The notes under the pieces are model-generated. The model saw only the letters and a program-made list of their open reading frames with translations. It made no database searches and was not told the origin of the DNA. 8,754 nt of DNA from Globobulimina sp. (taxonomy: Eukaryota; Foraminifera; Rotaliida), in NCBI GenBank assembly GCA_003354225.1, contig PIVH01000065.1, positions 1 through 8,754 of the forward strand, given 5' to 3'. Position 1 is the first letter of the stretch, and every line of letters begins with the position of its first letter. A program made the translations under genes and the position numbers. Positions 6,201 through 8,754 of the stretch are shown here, one piece after another.

Positions 6201-8622
6201 CTCGAATACCATGGATCGGCAAAATAAACCACAAATATGTTTTTTTGGAATTTGTCGTAATCCGGAGGATGTTTTGTCGATTTTGAGTAATAAGGTATTA
6301 ACTAACAAAGATAAATTAAAATTGCTGCAACGTAAAGATTACCACGGCGCGACAACATTATATTATATGTTTAAAAGAAAAAAACAGTTTGGTGTCACTG
6401 ACAAAGTAACAGTCAGCGATATATTGCAAACACTATCATTTGGTATTAAGTTTAATGTGAATTGGATTATTAAATTATTGCTACAATTAAGCGGAAAGGA
6501 AGACAGAGCGTGTTTTTTGCATTGCAAATACGCCAAAGATATGGAACGAATATTTGATATTATTAACGATAATGACGTGATATACAATAAATTATTATCT
6601 GTTTATAAATTAAAAGATTTTAATTCTTCAAGTTTTCCAACAGAAAACATACGAGCTGTTATTCAAAAATATAATGATTATTTGCGATTTGATAAATCAT
6701 TGGGTAACGATGATAACATTGCAATTGATTCAACGTTCAAGGAATATAAAACCAATCCATTTCTGACAACATGTCATTTTGGAAAAATTGGCACAATTAA
6801 AAAATTGGTGAATGTGCTGAATGGAGAGAAATTGGTGAAATTATTACAAATAAAAGAAAAGAAAAATCCACATTACTCCGCTTTACTGAAAATTGGATGT
6901 TGTACATATAATAATGGCGATGATCGATTAAATGCGAAAATGTTACAATGCATTTTATTAAATAACTGTTCAATTTCAGATGAAATTAAATTTAAATTAA
7001 TAGCAACAAAAGGTACTGTATACAAACAAAGTTTGTTAATGATAGCAACATTGCATTGCCGTTTAGAAATATTGAGACATTTTAAAATGAATAAGGAGTA
7101 TTTTATGCAGTTACTATTTGACAAAGATAGCAATGGTACAACATCATTTATGTATATTTGTAACTATAATAATGAAAATAATGATGAATTACAAAGAAAA
7201 ATATTGCAATTAATCTTTGAAAATAATTTAATTTCTGATAAAGAGAAATATAAATTATTGTCATTAAAAGGTGGTAAAAAAACAAAAAAAAACATTGATT
7301 CAAATTATGCAAAAAAAAACATAATGACCGCAACAAACAAATGTCGTCTATTTATAATAAACTATTTTAATCACAAAAGCAAAAAAAAATATTTATTCAA
7401 ATTATTAAATCAAACGGATGAAGAAAATAACAGCGCATTGTATTATATGTCGGAAGCAAATGATGTTAAATCATTGGAAAATATATTGCATTCATTACAT
7501 TTATCTGATCAGGAAAAAATAAAACTATTTCAATCAAATCCTGTGCATTGTGGTGGTTTTTTACTTTCAATGTTAAAGTTCATGGAAAATGATAAAAAAT
7601 ATTTAAATAAATTATTATCTCAACAACAATCATATTCAGCATTAAATTTTGCTTGTCGCGATCCAACAAAATCCAGCGATATATTGAAAATATTAAACTA
7701 TTTTATAAATGAAGAAAAGGAATGGATCCAAGCATTATCGCATCGGACAAAAACGAAATCAATCAAATCAAATTCATGGAGCAAAGAGAAAAATGAATGG
7801 ACGACATGTTTAATGACAGCAGCGCGGTATCAAAAAGACGGAAAAGTTTTAAATTTAATATTAAAATGTATTCAAAAAATGGATATTGATTTACAATCGA
7901 AATTATTATCAATTAAGAAAATGTCAAATAAAAAAGAAGGTGGAACTTTTATTTCCAACATAAAGCATGAAAATGACATGAAGACAGTATTCAGCACAAT
8001 AAATAATAAAATATTGAATAAATTATGGAGAGGAAACAAAGGGAGATATTCACGCTCAAATTATAAAATGGATTCGATGCTTGAAAAATGTGAAAATTAT
8101 TTGCAATTTCATCGCTTGTTGCAAAATAATGAAAATAATGATATCGATATTGTTGATTTATCATTTAATAAATTCTCAACTAATCCGTTTATGACCTCGT
8201 GTTATTTTGGAAAATATGAAACAATAAACAACGTATTGAATTATGTTAGAAATGATTCAGATAAATTAAAATTATTATTATTAAACAATTATCAACAAAA
8301 GAATGGAAATAACTGTCTAATGGAATTGGCACAAAATGGCTATCATCAAATCATTATTCATGTGTTAGATTTTTTGAATGTAAATAATTCAAAGGAGATA
8401 AAAACGGAATTATTATCAATGAAAAATTTGTATTCAGGACAAACATTATTGATGGATTTATGTAAAAATGATAATAATTTGAGTGTAATTTGTAAAATAA
8501 TAAATAATATTTCTGATAATAAAACAATTCGAATGCTTTTCATTCAAAAGGATAATCAAAATAAAACATGTATTAATTATGCACAACAAAATATTTCCAA
8601 TCTCATTCAACAATATTTGTAA
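3202..8622 (+). CDS. 1806-aa ankyrin-like repeat protein with a RelA/SpoT-like domain
   Basis: This is a single intronless frame. ATG 3202 is the first Met after the in-frame TAA at 3169-3171; Met7 is an alternative start. The N-terminus is acidic (residues 24-46, DIEELLDEIEIE). Ankyrin-like repeats follow at about 58-150, the clearest being NGKTLLIYAVIIGNYNLVKA with FGADVHVTDN. Residues 160-420 are unassigned, with an acidic run at 277-289. Residues about 420-560 resemble a RelA/SpoT-like nucleotidyltransferase fold (LDINRC, YTDIKLNVLV, AEIQFLL, KKKAHKLYSIER). The remaining 1200 residues are degenerate helical repeats of ankyrin type, often with SDKxKxKLL followed by a G-x-T-x-L start. They include a duplicated module of about 115 residues. 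There is no signal peptide and no convincing membrane span. Composition is very rich in Asn, Lys and Ile, and the DNA is strongly AT-rich, unlike the adjacent PH gene. Likely cytosolic or nuclear; substrate or partner unknown. No named orthologue is recognised. Confidence 0.85.
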   Translation: MGNETTMEEKEKVHVANFSFGFDEVTPNDIEELLDEIEIETEQKEKTNDNNDVNVVWDGDWDKILKEIRNSNLQYIKNLITSNEIGINSQNPINGKTLLIYAVIIGNYNLVKAICNFGADVHVTDNDNMDGLKYALKYGRYKITELLYYQQLSGKLGNDLKDIATKIHLKNKESENIKKYGKDEYFITSFMILAIQNKLEFGQDMLYYAWYLTLNSRNDSENPLQSKLFKTMMKTFEKILSNTSDKTGWEWLKKYFINSLIWFLPHPINSKMNDNKDGDEEEDEDDMEGILKTTLFYELLVRVRKESKKQSDKLLKQKINKIKSEKSNEWTQLIAYNVNSKYSKKARQDLCGCVPSEYEENDLSEERYPPSTHFSAKKHYDTNIYLNKLIFKANILDSLFQKDMKLISKQISLESGGAINVKYRAGPIKTLTRSQTKVENDYINEKYPTSAKILDINRCALQFYSIQEMMKYINVFAEKIENKEANSIVDIIRCKNGWSIYNQQYPQYTDIKLNVLVQSADNGTIIAEIQFLLDLMSAFKKKAHKLYSIERKHEIVYNFGTLENKMNKFNDNVGINGVCINLTQNDDIKYFKLLFNTINPNQNTLIDYKTISQNVWHTAIFHIIYKNGEINKYLQNNFKDLYLNTISNYILKYIKIQKDGYEAMLKSISSLNDKQYKETDNSLVKQLFYLIENNRKRRETLIYLLSAREAKASNQNTMIEALCCYGDNAFNKSIKFMLGSNMMNDAEKSILFLAKKARNFSFFFACKDPKYLQNALNILEYAKNDRKLILKLCAQKWSGTTALEFVCKKRCSSSTKIFKLLLKQSALLEEDKINLFVKNANIINYTLHDGYYGNFEMILNYFCPKRDITNRKQIKWIINNVNLCEATVQHILEILSTYFENDKYLFSILSQKNNQLFNKICSNGLYNSAKSNYDNTQLLQFILNGSGLSDKTIINFMSQMNKEYNTLYGVSGNEQRLTNTGRELMNYCKNDRLLLLKLLYSNTMDRQNKPQICFFGICRNPEDVLSILSNKVLTNKDKLKLLQRKDYHGATTLYYMFKRKKQFGVTDKVTVSDILQTLSFGIKFNVNWIIKLLLQLSGKEDRACFLHCKYAKDMERIFDIINDNDVIYNKLLSVYKLKDFNSSSFPTENIRAVIQKYNDYLRFDKSLGNDDNIAIDSTFKEYKTNPFLTTCHFGKIGTIKKLVNVLNGEKLVKLLQIKEKKNPHYSALLKIGCCTYNNGDDRLNAKMLQCILLNNCSISDEIKFKLIATKGTVYKQSLLMIATLHCRLEILRHFKMNKEYFMQLLFDKDSNGTTSFMYICNYNNENNDELQRKILQLIFENNLISDKEKYKLLSLKGGKKTKKNIDSNYAKKNIMTATNKCRLFIINYFNHKSKKKYLFKLLNQTDEENNSALYYMSEANDVKSLENILHSLHLSDQEKIKLFQSNPVHCGGFLLSMLKFMENDKKYLNKLLSQQQSYSALNFACRDPTKSSDILKILNYFINEEKEWIQALSHRTKTKSIKSNSWSKEKNEWTTCLMTAARYQKDGKVLNLILKCIQKMDIDLQSKLLSIKKMSNKKEGGTFISNIKHENDMKTVFSTINNKILNKLWRGNKGRYSRSNYKMDSMLEKCENYLQFHRLLQNNENNDIDIVDLSFNKFSTNPFMTSCYFGKYETINNVLNYVRNDSDKLKLLLLNNYQQKNGNNCLMELAQNGYHQIIIHVLDFLNVNNSKEIKTELLSMKNLYSGQTLLMDLCKNDNNLSVICKIINNISDNKTIRMLFIQKDNQNKTCINYAQQNISNLIQQYL
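3373..3651 (+). other. N-terminal ankyrin-like repeats of the 1806-aa protein
   Basis: Residues 58-90 (WDKILKEIRNSNLQYIKNLI), 93-125 (GKTLLIYAVIIGNYNLVKAI, then NFGADVHVTDN) and 127-150 (MDGLKYALKYGRYKITELLY) follow the ankyrin plan of G-x-T-x-L-x-x-A, then G-x-x-x-x-V-x-x-(I/L), then GA(D/N). The middle unit is nearly canonical and the flanking ones are degenerate. Ankyrin stacks bind proteins; the partner here is unknown. Confidence 0.7.
4459..4881 (+). other. RelA/SpoT-like (ppGpp synthetase fold) domain within the 1806-aa protein
   Basis: Residues about 420-560 show, in order: a basic lead-in (R424, K429, K437); LDINRCALQFYSI with D455 and R458, matching the D-x-x-x-R element of the synthetase fold; IIRCKNGW; YPQYTDIKLNVLV (Y508, D510, K512); IIAEIQFLL with E528 and Q530, matching the E-x-Q strand; and KKKAHKLYSIERK (H544, Y547, R551), matching the helix after it. 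In RelA/SpoT-family enzymes the Asp and Glu contribute to metal binding and catalysis, and the Tyr stacks on the guanine. Related eukaryotic protist domains with 'YxDIxLNV...EIQ/EVQ...AHxxYxIxR' are recalled from memory. No HD hydrolase or TGS domain is seen. Whether it makes (p)ppGpp or another pyrophosphorylated nucleotide, or is inactive, cannot be told here. Confidence 0.55.
6511..6852 (+). repeat. Duplicated protein module, copy A (residues 1104-1217)
   Basis: Aligns by eye over its length with copy B at 7945-8292. Shared landmarks are FLHCKYAKDMERIFDIIN against FISNIKHENDMKTVFSTIN, NDYLRFDKSLGND against ENYLQFHRLLQNN, and TNPFLTTCHFGKIGTIKKLV (from T1184) against TNPFMTSCYFGKYETINNVL (from T1660). 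The copies are 476 residues apart. Confidence 0.75.
7945..8292 (+). repeat. Duplicated protein module, copy B (residues 1582-1697)
   Basis: This is the partner of copy A at 6511-6852. The spacing is kept with only small gaps, and the best block is TNPF(L/M)T(T/S)C(H/Y)FGK. DNA identity looks low outside that block, which indicates an old duplication under protein-level constraint. Each copy precedes further ankyrin-like units. Confidence 0.75.
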
Positions 8623-8754
8623 CGCACATATTAACGTCATGTTTTTGTATCAATTATTTATTAACTTGATTTGTTTCAGTTTCTCTTTATATTATTTGGT
8701 ATATATACGTATTATTTTTGTATTACTACTTTCCTACTTTTTGCTATTTTCTCT
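8623..8754. other. AT-rich 3' flank of the repeat gene, no gene seen
   Basis: These 132 bases after the TAA at 8620-8622 are T-rich, as expected for a 3' untranslated or intergenic region. No AATAAA on the plus strand and no reading frame of interest is visible. Confidence 0.5.

Larger units (their letters stand above)
6298..8619 (+). repeat. Array of degenerate ankyrin-like repeats with a T/SDKxKxKLL segment
   Basis: Related segments recur at residues 1033 (LTNKDKLKLLQRK), 1258 (ISDEIKFKLIATK), 1344 (ISDKEKYKLLSLK), 1434 (LSDQEKIKLFQSN), 1729 (NSKEIKTELLSMK) and 1770 (ISDNKTIRMLFIQK). Weaker ones lie further upstream (LLEEDKINLFVK). They are usually preceded by a hydrophobic helix with ILxxI/L and followed by G-x-T/S-x-L-x-x-(M/A). 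Some neighbours are 86-90 residues apart, so each period probably covers two helical hairpins. The plan looks like ankyrin repeats with an added charged helix; the family is not recognised. Confidence 0.6.

Noticed and set aside
3202-8622. Giant-virus origin of the large gene
   Set aside because: Ankyrin-like content, AT-richness and lack of introns would allow it, but no viral hallmark gene or promoter motif is present, and the RelA/SpoT-like type is recalled from protists. Left open under the composition finding only.
4788-8640. Minus-strand frames of 60-94 residues inside the large gene
   Set aside because: Shadows of AT-rich codons, rich in Leu/Ile/Phe/Asn, with no motif.
1-8754. tRNA, rRNA, CRISPR array, insertion sequence
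   Set aside because: No cloverleaf, rRNA-like stretch, regular spacer-repeat array or terminal inverted repeats with transposase were seen on either strand.

Overview
The window looks like nuclear DNA of a single-celled eukaryote, with a short piece of bacteriophage-type DNA at its left end. The eukaryotic origin rests on three short GT-AG introns (66, 53 and 78 nt) in the minus-strand gene, on its three pleckstrin-homology domains, and on a very long intronless, Asn/Lys/Ile-rich reading frame with ankyrin-type repeats. The standard genetic code fits both genes: one stops with TGA, the other with TAA. From memory, the combination of a RelA/SpoT-like module with ankyrin-like repeats recalls protein families of protists such as foraminifera (Reticulomyxa-like Rhizaria), oomycetes and ciliates. 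That placement is a guess and has not been checked.

Layout. (1) About 1-269, minus strand: an open-ended fragment that reads as the N-terminal part of a phage tail tape measure protein. It stops making sense between about 261 and 291, right after the end of the neighbouring host gene, so this edge is a chimeric junction, contamination, or (less likely) an insertion. (2) 292-3101, minus strand: one gene of four exons. Splicing joins what look like two separate reading frames into a single 870-residue protein: PH domain 1 (split by a Ser-rich insert), PH domain 2, PH domain 3, then a roughly 400-residue basic, Ser/Pro- and Lys/Glu-rich tail with a duplicated SVGxVLK motif. (3) 3102-3201: a compact gap of 100 bp between divergent genes, presumably a shared promoter, with an imperfect palindrome. 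(4) 3202-8622, plus strand: one uninterrupted gene for a 1806-residue protein. It has an acidic N-terminus, about three ankyrin-like repeats, a diverged RelA/SpoT-like nucleotidyltransferase-type domain around residues 420-560, and about 1200 residues of degenerate ankyrin-like helical repeats. Those repeats include a duplicated module of about 115 residues. (5) 8623-8754: AT-rich 3' flank with no gene seen.

The two eukaryotic genes differ sharply in base composition: the PH gene is near-balanced to GC-rich, while the large repeat gene is strongly AT-rich. Nothing in the sequence shows that they work together; they only share a divergent promoter region. The PH protein is most simply a membrane/phosphoinositide-binding adaptor. 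The large protein is best described as a repeat scaffold carrying a possible (p)ppGpp-synthetase-like fold of unknown activity, and it is the most interesting object in the window.
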